A stretch of DNA of 64,000 nt from Williamsia muralis. GTDB lineage: Bacteria > Actinomycetota > Actinomycetes > Mycobacteriales > Mycobacteriaceae. Position numbers and translations under genes: made by a program. Position 1 is the stretch's first letter. Every line of letters begins with the position of its first letter. The notes under the pieces were generated by a model, which made no database searches, had not been told where the DNA came from, and was given only the letters and a program-made list of their open reading frames with translations. Positions 40,719 through 49,678 of this stretch are shown in pieces. The DNA lies in NCBI RefSeq assembly GCF_002735905.1, contig NZ_PEBD01000008.1, forward strand, positions 620,001-684,000, written 5' to 3'.

Positions 40719-41565
40719 AATGCCCCAATTGGATGAAACGCCGTCAGAGTTCGCCGGGCCTCCCACGCTGATCGCCAGCGACGTCGACGGAACCCTCATC
40801 GACAACCAGAACACCGTTCCCGAGCTCGTGCGAACGATGATCACCAAGGCGACGGCGGCGGGTGCGACGTTTGTGATCGCGACCGGCCGTCCGCCGCGGT
40901 GGATAGCCGAGATCACCGACCAACTCGAGGTCGAGCCGCTTGCCGTGTGCGCAAACGGCGCGATCGTCTATGACGTCGCCACCGATCAGGTACTGCATTC
41001 GGCGACGCTCAAAGCTTCAGTGCTCGAGCAACTGGCCGCGCTTGCCTACGAGCAGATCCCGGGATGCGGTCTGGCGGTGGAGCGGGTGGGCAAGAGTGCA
41101 CACGATGCGGCGACGCCCCCGTTTGTCGCGACCGCGGGCTATCAGCACGCGTGGCTCAATCCGGACCACATCGAGATGAGTGAAGCCGACGTCCTGTCGG
41201 AGAACGCGGTGAAGATGTTGGTCCGGCGTCCCGAACTGAGCAGCGACGAGATGGCGCGGCGTCTGGAGGCGGTGGTGGGCGACCTCGCCGACGTCACGTT
41301 CTCCACCGACAACGGGCTCATCGAACTATCGGCACCCGGCGTCAGCAAGGCCAGCGGATTGCGGACGCTGGCCGAGCTGAAGGACCTACCGACCGGTGCG
41401 TCGATCGCGTTCGGAGACATGCCCAACGATGTCGAGATGTTGCGTTGGGTCACCCGGGGTTTTGCGATGGCCGGTGGCCATCCCGCCGCCATCGCCGCGG
41501 CAGATGAGATCGCGCCCGACAACAACTCCGGCGGGGTGGGCCAGGTGCTGGCCCGGTGGTTCTAG
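40711..41565 (+). CDS. HAD superfamily hydrolase, Cof-type (Rv3813c-like)
   Basis: A 284-aa haloacid-dehalogenase phosphatase. Motif I is in LIASDVDGTLIDNQN (nucleophile Asp and acid/base Asp), motif II is VIATGRPPRWI, the Lys of motif III is near SKASGLRTLAEL, and motif IV is IAFGDMPNDVEMLRW. A large C2 cap (residues 100-200) is typical of Cof/YbiV phosphatases acting on sugar phosphates. It overlaps the acyltransferase gene by 8 bp. A later ATG at 40720 is also possible. Confidence 0.92.
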   Translation: MDEMPQLDETPSEFAGPPTLIASDVDGTLIDNQNTVPELVRTMITKATAAGATFVIATGRPPRWIAEITDQLEVEPLAVCANGAIVYDVATDQVLHSATLKASVLEQLAALAYEQIPGCGLAVERVGKSAHDAATPPFVATAGYQHAWLNPDHIEMSEADVLSENAVKMLVRRPELSSDEMARRLEAVVGDLADVTFSTDNGLIELSAPGVSKASGLRTLAELKDLPTGASIAFGDMPNDVEMLRWVTRGFAMAGGHPAAIAAADEIAPDNNSGGVGQVLARWF

Positions 41566-41594
41566 CGGCTCACCGACCGCGCGCGGCACCGAGC

Positions 41595-41624
41595 GTCGCG
41601 CACCGGTGTGAACCGTTGCGCGAC
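41595..41624. terminator. Bidirectional terminator hairpin between convergent genes
   Basis: GTCGCGCA pairs with TGCGCGAC, and inside a single mismatch CGGT pairs with ACCG around a GTGA loop. It lies in the 81-bp gap between the HAD phosphatase and the PGRP amidase gene, which converge. Confidence 0.6.
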
Positions 41625-41646
41625 ACCCGGAACCGTGCGTCAGGTG

Positions 41647-43806
41647 TCAGCCTGCCGGCGGTGCGGTCGGTACCGCGGCCGCCTCGCGCTGGGCGTCGTA
41701 GGTGTCGTTGAACGTGTCGATGTAGGTACGCAGCACCCGCACGATGCCGGTGACCAGGTTCCACACCAACGTCCCGCCCTGGAAACTCTGCGTGACGCCG
41801 TCGGGTCCCGTCGTCTCCGATGAGGTGGGCAGACCCAGCGGGCTGTTCTCGAAGCCCATGGTGGCCCACGCTTTTGCGATGGCGCCCTTGATGATCTGCG
41901 CGCCGGTGGACTCGGACCAGTAGATCTTGCCGTTCTCAAAGTCCGCGAACTTTGCGCTGCCGTCCGGGGTGGTCTGCTCGGTGGTCACGGCGTTGCCGAG
42001 TTCACCGGTGGGACCGCCGGTCGCCATCCACTGCTGGGCGATGGCGCCGGTGTCGGTGGTGGACAGCACCTGTGGGTTCTCGGTACCGGACACCGGACTT
42101 TGTACCGGCGCCGCGTCGACCGGGGCGGGGGCGGCCGGAGGCGCCACGACGGCAGCACCCGACGCGGCGATCTCGCGGATCTGTGGCAGCGCCTCGTAGG
42201 CGAGGTTGCCCGGGCATTCGGTGGAGTAGAAGTCGCGGTGCCCGCTGATGATCGGCAGCGTCGCCGTCTCACCGGCCGCGAACAAGGCTCCGTCGAAGCC
42301 CTGCGACACCACCGAGCCCGTGCCGCGGGGATCCAGGCCCGCCAGTCGGAGACGCCAGCCCAGGAAAGATCCTGCGGCAGCGAGCATCTCGGGCGAGGGA
42401 GCCATCTCGTTGAGGTTGCCCATCAGCGACAGGCCCATCGTGTCCTTGTTGAAGCCGCCGGTGTGGGTGCCCTGGACGTTCTTGTCCAACCCGCCTGCGG
42501 TGCCTTCGAAGATCTGACCGTACTTGTCGACCAGCACGTTGTAACCGATGTCGCACCAGCCCAGGGTCTGCGCGTGGTAGGCGTAGATGCCGCGCACGAT
42601 CTCGGCGGACTGTTCGCGGGTGTAGTCGTTCGTCCCCGCCGTGTGGTGCACGACAGTCTCTTTGAGAGTGTCGTCATACGTGGGATCAGAGCATCGAATG
42701 GATTCGTCGGCGCCCCATTGCGCCCGGGTGATCACCTGGGGGGTTGCCGACGGCGCGGCCACGGCGGGCAGAGCGGGCGCCGCTGCGGGAGCGGCGGGGT
42801 CAGCCGCCAAGGGCTGCGATCCCAGGACCGCACCCGTGCCGGGCGTGATCAATGCGGCGCTGATGGTCGAGATCGCCTGCTGCAGAGCGTTTTGCCCGGG
42901 CGCACCGGTGGTGGTGAGCAACGGCTCCTGCTTGGGCGTGAACGCCTGGGGAACCACCTCGCCTGATGTGGCGGTCGAGGTGGGGATGGAGGTGTCGGTG
43001 CGTTTGGGAACCGGGGGAGTGGTGAAGGTGGTGGTTGTCGTCGGCACCTCATCGGTGGGGCCGGTCGTGGTGGTCGGAGGTGTTCCACTCGGCGAACTCG
43101 TCGCAGACCCCTCGGTGGACCCGGTCCCGGTGCCAGGGGCGGCGACACCGTCGTCGGTGACCGCGATCTGGACCAGGTTGGTCTTGCCGACCCAGACCGG
43201 CTCGGTGCCTTGCTTGTTCGGATCCTTGGCACTCACGCCGTCGACACGGTCGGCCGAGACCCAGGGGCCCCAGCTGCCGTCGATCTGCTTGGCACGCACA
43301 TACGCAGTGGTGTTGGCGACGCCCTGCCAGGTCAGGCCGACCATGGAGAACGGGTCCTCTTGACCCACCTCTTTCACGATCGCGCCCTCGGGGACGTCCT
43401 CGCCGGTCGCCGGGGCCGGAGCACTGCTGGACGCATCTGTCGACGATGGCACCGAGGGGGAGGTGGTGATGGTTCCCGGCGCGGTGGTCGAGGGGAGCAG
43501 GTCGGTCGGCAGGAGGCCGGGTGGGATCTGCAGCGGGATGTCGGGCAGTTTGATGCCCGAGACATCGATCGGGGGCAAGGTCACCCCGGCGTCGGCGAGC
43601 CCGGACTTGACCAGGTTCAGCACGATCGTCGGGACCTCGTTGAGGTTGATCTGGTTGATCGTCGTCGCGGTGATGGCGGGCGGCTCGGTCGGGTCGACGG
43701 CGAAGTTCGGCGCGCTTCCCCCGACCAGGACTGCAACCGGGCTGGCGACAACGACGGCGGCCACCGTCCCCAGGACGATCGACGGCTTCGGTCGGCGGTA
43801 GCGCAC
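41647..43806 (-). CDS. Secreted PGRP-type N-acetylmuramoyl-L-alanine amidase with LGFP repeats (Rv3811-like)
   Basis: A 719-aa exported protein. The N-terminal signal/anchor is VLGTVAAVVVASPVAVLVGG. A long Pro/Thr/Ser-rich region (about 90-390) spans the wall. The PGRP/amidase_2 domain (about 400-600) has ITRAQWGADESIRC, ETVVHHTAGTND with a zinc His, and ISGHRDFYSTECPGN with His and Cys ligands. The C-terminus carries LGFP repeats (QQWMATGGPTGELGNAVTTE, AWATMGFENSPLGLPTSSET) that bind arabinogalactan or mycolate layers. The GTG at 43806 has AAGGGAGAA upstream. It is divergent from the SpoIID gene. Confidence 0.9.
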   Translation of the reverse strand: MRYRRPKPSIVLGTVAAVVVASPVAVLVGGSAPNFAVDPTEPPAITATTINQINLNEVPTIVLNLVKSGLADAGVTLPPIDVSGIKLPDIPLQIPPGLLPTDLLPSTTAPGTITTSPSVPSSTDASSSAPAPATGEDVPEGAIVKEVGQEDPFSMVGLTWQGVANTTAYVRAKQIDGSWGPWVSADRVDGVSAKDPNKQGTEPVWVGKTNLVQIAVTDDGVAAPGTGTGSTEGSATSSPSGTPPTTTTGPTDEVPTTTTTFTTPPVPKRTDTSIPTSTATSGEVVPQAFTPKQEPLLTTTGAPGQNALQQAISTISAALITPGTGAVLGSQPLAADPAAPAAAPALPAVAAPSATPQVITRAQWGADESIRCSDPTYDDTLKETVVHHTAGTNDYTREQSAEIVRGIYAYHAQTLGWCDIGYNVLVDKYGQIFEGTAGGLDKNVQGTHTGGFNKDTMGLSLMGNLNEMAPSPEMLAAAGSFLGWRLRLAGLDPRGTGSVVSQGFDGALFAAGETATLPIISGHRDFYSTECPGNLAYEALPQIREIAASGAAVVAPPAAPAPVDAAPVQSPVSGTENPQVLSTTDTGAIAQQWMATGGPTGELGNAVTTEQTTPDGSAKFADFENGKIYWSESTGAQIIKGAIAKAWATMGFENSPLGLPTSSETTGPDGVTQSFQGGTLVWNLVTGIVRVLRTYIDTFNDTYDAQREAAAVPTAPPAG

Positions 43807-44034
43807 GTGGTTCTCCCTTGATTGTCGTAACTGATCGACAGTCTTTTCACCGGCGCCGCCACGCACGCCAAACTGGCGTCTCGTGGGCGACGTCGACTTC
43901 CCCATCGACTTGCCAGACGGCCAAATCGTGTCTTCTACGGACACCGAAGTCCACGACCACGCTCGGCGTGGCGTGAAACTCGTGATGCTGTTGTTACTCG
44001 ATGTGACTTTTGTGGCCGCTGTTCCTTCACTACT

Positions 44035-44058
44035 GTCACAACAGTCCCACTAGTCACA
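44035..44058. promoter_or_regulatory. Direct repeat GTCACA-N12-GTCACA in the amidase/SpoIID promoter region
   Basis: GTCACA at 44035-44040 and again at 44053-44058. MtrA response regulators of actinobacteria recognise GTCACA-like direct repeats near cell-wall hydrolase genes, so this is a candidate MtrA site. The 311-bp gap 43807-44117 holds no gene and probably contains both divergent promoters. Confidence 0.35.
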
Positions 44059-44117
44059 AGCTCGCGGCTACCGCGTGCGCTTGACCGCGACCGTGGGCGA
44101 GTGATGAGAGGACATCT

Positions 44118-45812
44118 ATGTCGCGCATTCCAGGGCTGTACACAACCCGCCCCATCGGGGGCCGTGATGTGTTCGGCACCGGTCTGCGGCGGACGGCTGC
44201 GGCCGGGGTGTCACTGTTGCTCGCCGCCGGCGTGACCATGTGGGCAGTGCCGCAGACGGTGAAATCGAACGTCGATCTCACCGTCGGTGGCGAGGTGACG
44301 CTGATCGGACACGGCAACGGCCACGGACGCGGGATGGGTCAGTGGGGTGCGTTCGGCTACGCCAAACAAGGTTGGTCCTCGACTCAGATCCTGAGTCACT
44401 ACTACGGCGGCACCACCGCGGGGAAGGTGGACAACGTCGACGTCTCGGTAATTCTCACAGGCGAGTCGTCGGTCAATGTCTTCGCGGATGCCGGCCTGAA
44501 GGTCGGTGAGGTGGCGGTGGCGCCCGGACAAGCAGTCAGTTTGTCCGGGTCCACCGCCACCATCACTGATGGATGCGGTGGCGGTGTGGTCCAGACGGTC
44601 GAGCTGCCTCGATCGATGGTGTCGCCCATCACCGCGGGTCCAGGCCGTCCGGTGCCCGAACTGCTGAAGATGTGTGGTTCGAACGAAACCTTCCGGGGCT
44701 CACTCGGATTCGACGGGGACCGCGTGATCAACGTCGTGCCGCTGGACGACTACGTGAAGGGTGTCGTCCCCAAAGAGATCATCGTCAGCTGGGCGGACGA
44801 GGGTGGCGCCGAGGCGCTCAAGGCCCAGGCGGTGGCCGCCCGTACCTACGCCCTCGCGTCCATGGACATCAGCAAGCCCATCGACGACACCCAGAACTCA
44901 CAGGTCTACGGCGGTGTCGGTGCCGAAGACCCACGAACGAACGCCGCTGTCGACGCCACCGCCGGTGTGGTCCTGATGAAGGACGGGAAGCCGGCATTCA
45001 CCGAGTTCTCCTCCTCCACAGGTGGGGCCACCGACGGCCGGGACTTCCCGGCTGTGCTCGACGAAGGAGACACCATCTCCCCGTACCGCGACTGGACCGC
45101 CACGGTGAGCTCGGACAGCATCGCCTCCACCTTCGGTGTCGGGTCGCTCACCGGTTTCGAGGTGATCGAGGCCTACGGCATGGGCGCGGAGAACGGCCGC
45201 GCGGCGACGGTTCGGATCAGCGGTACGGGCGGCACGGTCGACGTCCCGGCGCAGGAGGTGCGCACCAAACTGCAACTGCGTTCGTCGTTCTTCTCGGTCC
45301 AGGGTCAGACCACTCCGCCCGCGATCGTTGCTCCTCCCTCCGGAGTCGGTTCCACGCCCACAGGTGGCGTGCCAGCCATCCCGGCGCCGGGCGGCACCCC
45401 GCTGCCCACCGGTGAACTGCCGGCAACGCCGGGAACCGGAGCCGGAGATCTCGTCAGCGAACTGCTGGCACTCGCCGAAGCGGCCATCGGTGGCAAGTTC
45501 ACCGAACTGGGCGGCAGCTCAGGTGTGCTCGGGGAAGCCCTAGGGCCGATTCTGCCGACCACGTCGGGAACCGGCGCGGTTCAGCAGTTCCAGAACGGTT
45601 CGGTGTTCTTCGGTCCCGACACCGGTGCACATGCTCTCGGCGGCCTGGCCCTGCTGAACTTTGCACTACAGGGCGGCGAGAGCGTGCTCGGGCTACCGCT
45701 CGAGGACTCGCTGAGCACCCTGCTCGGGCCGGTCACCCAGGTTTTCCAGAGCAAGTTCGCCGGTGGCGTCCTCGAAGTCGATCCCGCCACCGGCCAGGCC
45801 TCGCGCAAGTAG
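44118..45812 (+). CDS. SpoIID/LytB domain protein with C-terminal LGFP-like region
   Basis: A 564-aa exported protein: signal/anchor helix AAAGVSLLLAAGVTMWAV at about 30-48, then GHGNGHGRGMGQWGAFGYAK, a hallmark of SpoIID/LytB proteins, and NVVPLDDYVKGVVPKEIIVS with EALKAQAVAARTYALA (catalytic Glu region). SpoIID is a lytic transglycosylase in spore formers. This genus does not sporulate, so a wall-remodelling role is likely. The C-terminal 140 residues are Pro/Gly-rich and then LGFP-like (GGKFTELGGSSGVLGEALGP). GAGAGGA precedes the ATG. Confidence 0.9.
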   Translation: MSRIPGLYTTRPIGGRDVFGTGLRRTAAAGVSLLLAAGVTMWAVPQTVKSNVDLTVGGEVTLIGHGNGHGRGMGQWGAFGYAKQGWSSTQILSHYYGGTTAGKVDNVDVSVILTGESSVNVFADAGLKVGEVAVAPGQAVSLSGSTATITDGCGGGVVQTVELPRSMVSPITAGPGRPVPELLKMCGSNETFRGSLGFDGDRVINVVPLDDYVKGVVPKEIIVSWADEGGAEALKAQAVAARTYALASMDISKPIDDTQNSQVYGGVGAEDPRTNAAVDATAGVVLMKDGKPAFTEFSSSTGGATDGRDFPAVLDEGDTISPYRDWTATVSSDSIASTFGVGSLTGFEVIEAYGMGAENGRAATVRISGTGGTVDVPAQEVRTKLQLRSSFFSVQGQTTPPAIVAPPSGVGSTPTGGVPAIPAPGGTPLPTGELPATPGTGAGDLVSELLALAEAAIGGKFTELGGSSGVLGEALGPILPTTSGTGAVQQFQNGSVFFGPDTGAHALGGLALLNFALQGGESVLGLPLEDSLSTLLGPVTQVFQSKFAGGVLEVDPATGQASRK

Positions 45813-45834
45813 GCGTTCGCGCCCGCAGCGCTGC

Positions 45835-45860
45835 GTTTCGGCAGTCGCGCAAACGGGCAT
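45835..45860 (+). promoter_or_regulatory. Possible SigF-like promoter of the DUF5709 gene
   Basis: GTTT at 45835-45838, a 16-bp spacer and GGGCAT at 45855-45860, one mismatch from GGGTAT. Transcription would begin within a few bases of the start codon, giving a leaderless message. Confidence 0.35.
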
Positions 45861-45869
45861 CCGGTGTCC

Positions 45870-46307
45870 ATGAGTATTGAAGACGGTCCTGGCGACACCC
45901 TGAGCCCAAGCGAGAGCCTTGACTCCGACGACCTCAAGAATCATGGTGACGACGACGTCGTCGATCCCCCAGAGCACTGGGCGGAAGCGGACAAATTCGG
46001 CACCACGCACAGTGAGGAACGCGAAGGCGAGTCCCTTGACGAGCGCATCGCCGAAGAGGTCCCGGACGTGCAGCCCGAGGAACAGCCGGAAGTGCCAGTC
46101 GCAGCCGCGCCCGACGACGAACTGACCGAGAAGCTGGTCGACGAGGTGATCGATGATCAGGGACCCGACGACAATGTCCTCGCCGACGGAGTGCAGGAAC
46201 TGGAGACCGACGACGGTCTGATCGTTCACGACGGTAGTTCGCGAGTGCAGGGACAGGGTCAGGCGTTCCCCGACGACGGCGACTCGCTGTTCCAGGAAGT
46301 CGACTGA
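45870..46307 (+). CDS. DUF5709 domain protein, acidic
   Basis: A 145-aa very acidic protein with the DUF5709 core EHWAEADKFGTTHSEEREGE and SLDERIAEEVPDVQPEEQPE. The C-terminal portion is Asp/Glu-rich. The family is common and small in actinobacteria, with no known function, and is often found among stress genes. A GTG two codons upstream (45864) is an alternative start. A large hairpin terminator follows. Confidence 0.85.
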   Translation: MSIEDGPGDTLSPSESLDSDDLKNHGDDDVVDPPEHWAEADKFGTTHSEEREGESLDERIAEEVPDVQPEEQPEVPVAAAPDDELTEKLVDEVIDDQGPDDNVLADGVQELETDDGLIVHDGSSRVQGQGQAFPDDGDSLFQEVD

Positions 46308-46329
46308 ACCCACCTATTTCTTCTTGAAC

Positions 46330-46370
46330 AAGCAGTTCGCCCGCCGGCAAAGCCGACGGGCGAACTGCTT
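46330..46370. terminator. Long bidirectional terminator hairpin
   Basis: AAGCAGTTCGCCCG pairs perfectly with CGGGCGAACTGCTT over 14 bp. After one mismatch, four more inner base pairs close an AAA loop. It lies between the convergent DUF5709 and Hsp70-like genes. Confidence 0.8.
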
Positions 46371-46401
46371 ATTGTTGGACTCGTACCGGGCTTTGGCCGA
46401 C

Positions 46402-48549
46402 TCAGCAGATACAGATGCCGGCCGACTGCAGCCACGCGGTGAAAGCCGCCTGATCAGGACTGGTGGTCACCCACCAGGTCACGGTCGAGTTGGCTTCGGA
46501 GTACACGAAGTAGCCGGTCCCGCCGTTGTCCATCGCGGCGAAGTACGCATATGTGGTGCCGCCATCGAATGGACGGGAGAACATCTCCGACGAGTTGCCT
46601 TCGGAGTACTCCCTGTCGGCTATCGCCTTGATGTTCGAGTCCGACGACTCGATGATGACGATGTTCTCCGCGCGAACAGCTCCGGTTCCGTCAGCCACGA
46701 CGGCGGGCGCCGGCTCGCAGACGATTGCGGCCAACGCGTAGTCCGGTCGCGACTTCTCCCCGCATGTGGTGATGTCGACGAGATCGGTGTTCGCATCAGC
46801 CAGCGCCTGATCGTCGGCGTCGAGCGACGTTGCCGCGGTGGAGGTCTCGGTGGTCGGCTGCGTGCGCCGCGTGGTTGTTGTGGTTGTTGTCGTCGACGTT
46901 GTGGAGGATTGGCCCGGTTGTGCTTTCGGGTCGTCGTCGCCTCCCGAACTCGCCAGGGCCACGCCGAGGATGACCACCACCAAGACAACAACCACGGCTG
47001 CGATTGCTGCGATGGCGATGTTCCGGTTGCGGTTGGGATTCGGCAGCGTGGCCGGCGTGGCCCCGCCGTACGGGGGCTGACCACCGCCGGATCCGTACAA
47101 CGGGCCCGAATTCTGCTGGCCGGCAGTACCGTACGGTGACCCCTGGCCGAACGGGGCTTGTCCGTAGGCAGCTTCTTGGCCGTAGGTACTGGCCTGTCCG
47201 GCCGCGTAGGGGCCGGCTCCTGCACCGTCGTACGGGTTCTGGGTGTAACCACCGGATTGCGCGGCCGGGGCACCCCACGACGGCGGCGGTTCGATTCCCG
47301 TGGGGATCGGTGCCTGCTGGGTGGGCGGGAACTCCGGAGTGGGCTGGGCCGATGGGGTGGACTGGGCTGATCGGGGAGGCTCGGGTGACTTGGACAGGGG
47401 AACCGGGACAACAGGTGGTATCGGTGCGCCGGGCGAAGCTGCCGCCGTTCCCTCTTGTTGTCCGACAACGGATTCCAGGGCACCGAGGGCCACTACGGTC
47501 TTCGGGTTGTCGAGTGTGGCGACGGTGCCGAGCTCGCCGAGTCGTTGGTGCACCAGCGGCACCCGGGATGATCCGCCGGTGAGATAGATCCGGACGTCGC
47601 GGCCGGCTCCGGCACGGGCCAGTGTGCGGGAGGTCAACTCCACCACGGCATCGACGTTCTGTGAGATGAGCTGTTCGAACTCGCCCCTGGTGAGTTCGAG
47701 GGTGGCCTCGTGGCCACCGGCGCTGATGTTGATGACGGCCCGAGGCGACTCCGAGAGCAATTCCTTGGCCCGCCGGATGTTGTCGTCGACCGCTCGCTTG
47801 GTGGACAGGTTGGCGCCCCGCAGGTACTCCAGCAGTTCGGGGTTCCGCGAGGTGAGTTGCCTGTCCACCCAACGCCGGATCATCGCGTCGAGGTTCTTGC
47901 CACCGAGACCGTTGTTGCCGTCGTGGGCAACGAGGTCGATGGGTCCGGCACCGCCCGCGGCTCCCGCGCCGAGCTTCACCACCGCCACATCGCATGTCCC
48001 GCCGCCGTAGTCGACGACAACGACCGTGGTCGAGCCCGCGTCCGCCGCATCGCCGATCGCGCTGGTGTAGTGGGCGATCGCCGCGCGTGGCTCGGAGATC
48101 AGTGTGACCGCGGATCGATCGAAGCCGATCAATTCGGCAGCGCGGGTGAGGATGTCGATCTCCTCGGGCGACCACGCCACGGGGTGGGTGAGGATCAACC
48201 GCGTCGGCCTTGTGCCACCGCGCCTCTCCGACGCGCGTGTCAAAGCTGAATTGAGCACGGCGGCAATGAGATTCTCCAACGGCAGATCCAGATTGCCGAC
48301 CGGAACGGTTCCGGCGTTGATGTGCCGCTTGGGATGGGTGATGAATGCTGCCGGGTTGTTGCCGGCCTGATTGACCGCGGCCTCTCCGACCACGATGTTG
48401 CGGTAGGAGTCTGCGTAGACCGACGACGACATGATGTCGCTGTTGTGCGAGAGCGGCACCACCTGCGGCGCGCCGTGCCCGGGTTCGTAGGCGGCCGCCG
48501 CGGTGTTGGACGTGCCGAAGTCGATTGCCAGCCACCATTGGTTCGACAT
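46402..48549 (-). CDS. Membrane-anchored Hsp70-like protein with extracytoplasmic C-terminus
   Basis: A 715-aa protein. Residues 1-370 form an actin/Hsp70 ATPase (LAIDFGTSNTAAAAY, VVVVDYGGGTCDVAVVKLG, RIYLTGGSSRVPLVHQRLG). Residues about 370-500 are Pro/Gln/Gly/Tyr-rich and disordered. A transmembrane helix (AIAAIAAVVVVLVVVILGVA) is followed by a Thr-rich linker and a 130-residue exported domain ending in Cys-Ile-Cys. A substrate-binding DnaK domain is absent, so it is not a DnaK. The architecture suggests a signal relay or envelope sensor. GGAAGGA precedes the ATG. Confidence 0.85.
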   Translation of the reverse strand: MSNQWWLAIDFGTSNTAAAAYEPGHGAPQVVPLSHNSDIMSSSVYADSYRNIVVGEAAVNQAGNNPAAFITHPKRHINAGTVPVGNLDLPLENLIAAVLNSALTRASERRGGTRPTRLILTHPVAWSPEEIDILTRAAELIGFDRSAVTLISEPRAAIAHYTSAIGDAADAGSTTVVVVDYGGGTCDVAVVKLGAGAAGGAGPIDLVAHDGNNGLGGKNLDAMIRRWVDRQLTSRNPELLEYLRGANLSTKRAVDDNIRRAKELLSESPRAVINISAGGHEATLELTRGEFEQLISQNVDAVVELTSRTLARAGAGRDVRIYLTGGSSRVPLVHQRLGELGTVATLDNPKTVVALGALESVVGQQEGTAAASPGAPIPPVVPVPLSKSPEPPRSAQSTPSAQPTPEFPPTQQAPIPTGIEPPPSWGAPAAQSGGYTQNPYDGAGAGPYAAGQASTYGQEAAYGQAPFGQGSPYGTAGQQNSGPLYGSGGGQPPYGGATPATLPNPNRNRNIAIAAIAAVVVVLVVVILGVALASSGGDDDPKAQPGQSSTTSTTTTTTTTRRTQPTTETSTAATSLDADDQALADANTDLVDITTCGEKSRPDYALAAIVCEPAPAVVADGTGAVRAENIVIIESSDSNIKAIADREYSEGNSSEMFSRPFDGGTTYAYFAAMDNGGTGYFVYSEANSTVTWWVTTSPDQAAFTAWLQSAGICIC

Positions 48550-48708
48550 CGGTGATGGGTCCTTCCGGTTTCAGGATTCAGTGTGGGAAATGACGATTGG
48601 GACAGCGGACTCGGCCACCGTCAACCTAGTTGATCACCGGGCTGACGGCGGCCTTTGTCCTGCTGTCGAATGACCGACGAATGCGGTCCGTGTCGAGGCG
48701 GGGCGTCG

Positions 48709-48726
48709 GGTGCTCGTCAGAGCACC
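48709..48726 (-). terminator. Hairpin with stop codon in its loop
   Basis: GGTGCTC and GAGCACC form a perfect 7-bp stem. The stop codon of the leftward Asp-rich gene occupies the 4-nt loop. No T-run follows, so the terminator role is tentative. Confidence 0.4.
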
Positions 48727-49097
48727 GTGAACCCGTCGGGGATGCCGTTTTGATCGGAGTCGGTGACCGACAGGTCGTGCACACCGTCTTGGTCCAGGTC
48801 GACGAAGACGGTGTCGGCCGTCCCATCCTGGTCGAGGTCGGACAGGCTCGTCTCGCTGAACCCGTCGCCGTCGGTGTCGTACGCGATGGTCTCTGCTTCG
48901 CCGTCTTCGGTGAAGTCCTGGACGATCGTGTCGCCGACGTTGTCGCCGTCGGTGTCGAGCAGCGCGGACTCGGAGTAGCCGTTTCCGTCGAAGTCGGCTG
49001 TTTCAACAACGTAAGGCGGTTCGACGACGTCGGAGTGGCCGCTGTGCTCGGCCGGGGGATCCTGCGGGGACGGCTCGGGGTGGACCGAATCAGACAT
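48717..49097 (-). CDS. Asp-rich repeat protein, calcium-binding-like (copy 1)
   Basis: A 126-aa acidic protein built from about eight short repeats of the form D-x-D-x-D/N-G (DFDGNGYSESALLDTDGDNV, DGDGFSETSLSDLDQDGTAD). The pattern resembles thrombospondin type-3 / EF-hand-loop calcium-binding repeats. No signal peptide or anchor is seen, so it is either cytoplasmic or exported by an unknown route. AGGAG precedes the ATG at 49097. It is a tandem paralogue of the next gene, which begins upstream on the same strand. Confidence 0.85.
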   Translation of the reverse strand: MSDSVHPEPSPQDPPAEHSGHSDVVEPPYVVETADFDGNGYSESALLDTDGDNVGDTIVQDFTEDGEAETIAYDTDGDGFSETSLSDLDQDGTADTVFVDLDQDGVHDLSVTDSDQNGIPDGFTVL

Positions 49098-49127
49098 GGT
49101 TCACAGCTCCTGTGATCGTTTGTCGAT

Positions 49128-49532
49128 CTAAAGAGCGCTGGTGTCGGGCGTCTCGACGGTGGAGGGGTCCACCTCGGTCCACTCGTCGGTGGTGATGTCG
49201 TGGGTGTAGACGGCGTCGACCTCACCGTCCTGGTTCTCGTCGACAAACGCCACGTCGTGGACACCGTCGACGTTCTCGTCGACGAAGACCGTGTCGACCT
49301 CGCCGTCCTCGTCGGTGTCGGAGACCGCCGTCTCGTAGTGCTCGTCGCCGTCGGTGTCGAAGGCGATGGTCTCCGGCTCGCCGTTCTGGTCGTAATCCTG
49401 GATGAGTGCGTCGCCGGAGCCGTCTGCGTCGACATCGACCAGTGCGGACTCGACGACTCCGTCGCCGTCGATGTCGAAGACCTCGAGGACGGTGGCGTCT
49501 TCGGCGATTTCGGGGATGCTGTTGTCGGACAT
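49128..49532 (-). CDS. Asp-rich repeat protein, calcium-binding-like (copy 2)
   Basis: A 134-aa paralogue of the 48717-49097 product, made of the same repeats (VFDIDGDGVVESALVDVDAD, TDEDGEVDTVFVDENVDGVH). AAGGAGAA precedes the ATG at 49532, and the gap to copy 1 is 30 bp, so both are one operon with the Hsp70-like gene downstream. The function may be metal binding or a flexible acidic scaffold. Confidence 0.85.
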   Translation of the reverse strand: MSDNSIPEIAEDATVLEVFDIDGDGVVESALVDVDADGSGDALIQDYDQNGEPETIAFDTDGDEHYETAVSDTDEDGEVDTVFVDENVDGVHDVAFVDENQDGEVDAVYTHDITTDEWTEVDPSTVETPDTSAL

Positions 49533-49678
49533 TGGGTTCTCCTTGTGTGCGGGGTGGGCGCAGGCCGTGGTGGCTTTGCTGTGTTGTGAATAGGAGAAAC
49601 CCGGTGGCGTGAATGTTCCGGCGGATCAGAGAAAACTTCAGGAAGTTTTCGCTGCCCGACCGATCGAGCCAGAAGAAC

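Noticed and set aside
46796-48538. 580-codon minus-strand frame offset from the Hsp70-like gene
   Set aside because: It overlaps the Hsp70-like gene on the same strand in another frame. Its product is Arg/His-rich without domain motifs, while the chosen frame has clear ATPase motifs.
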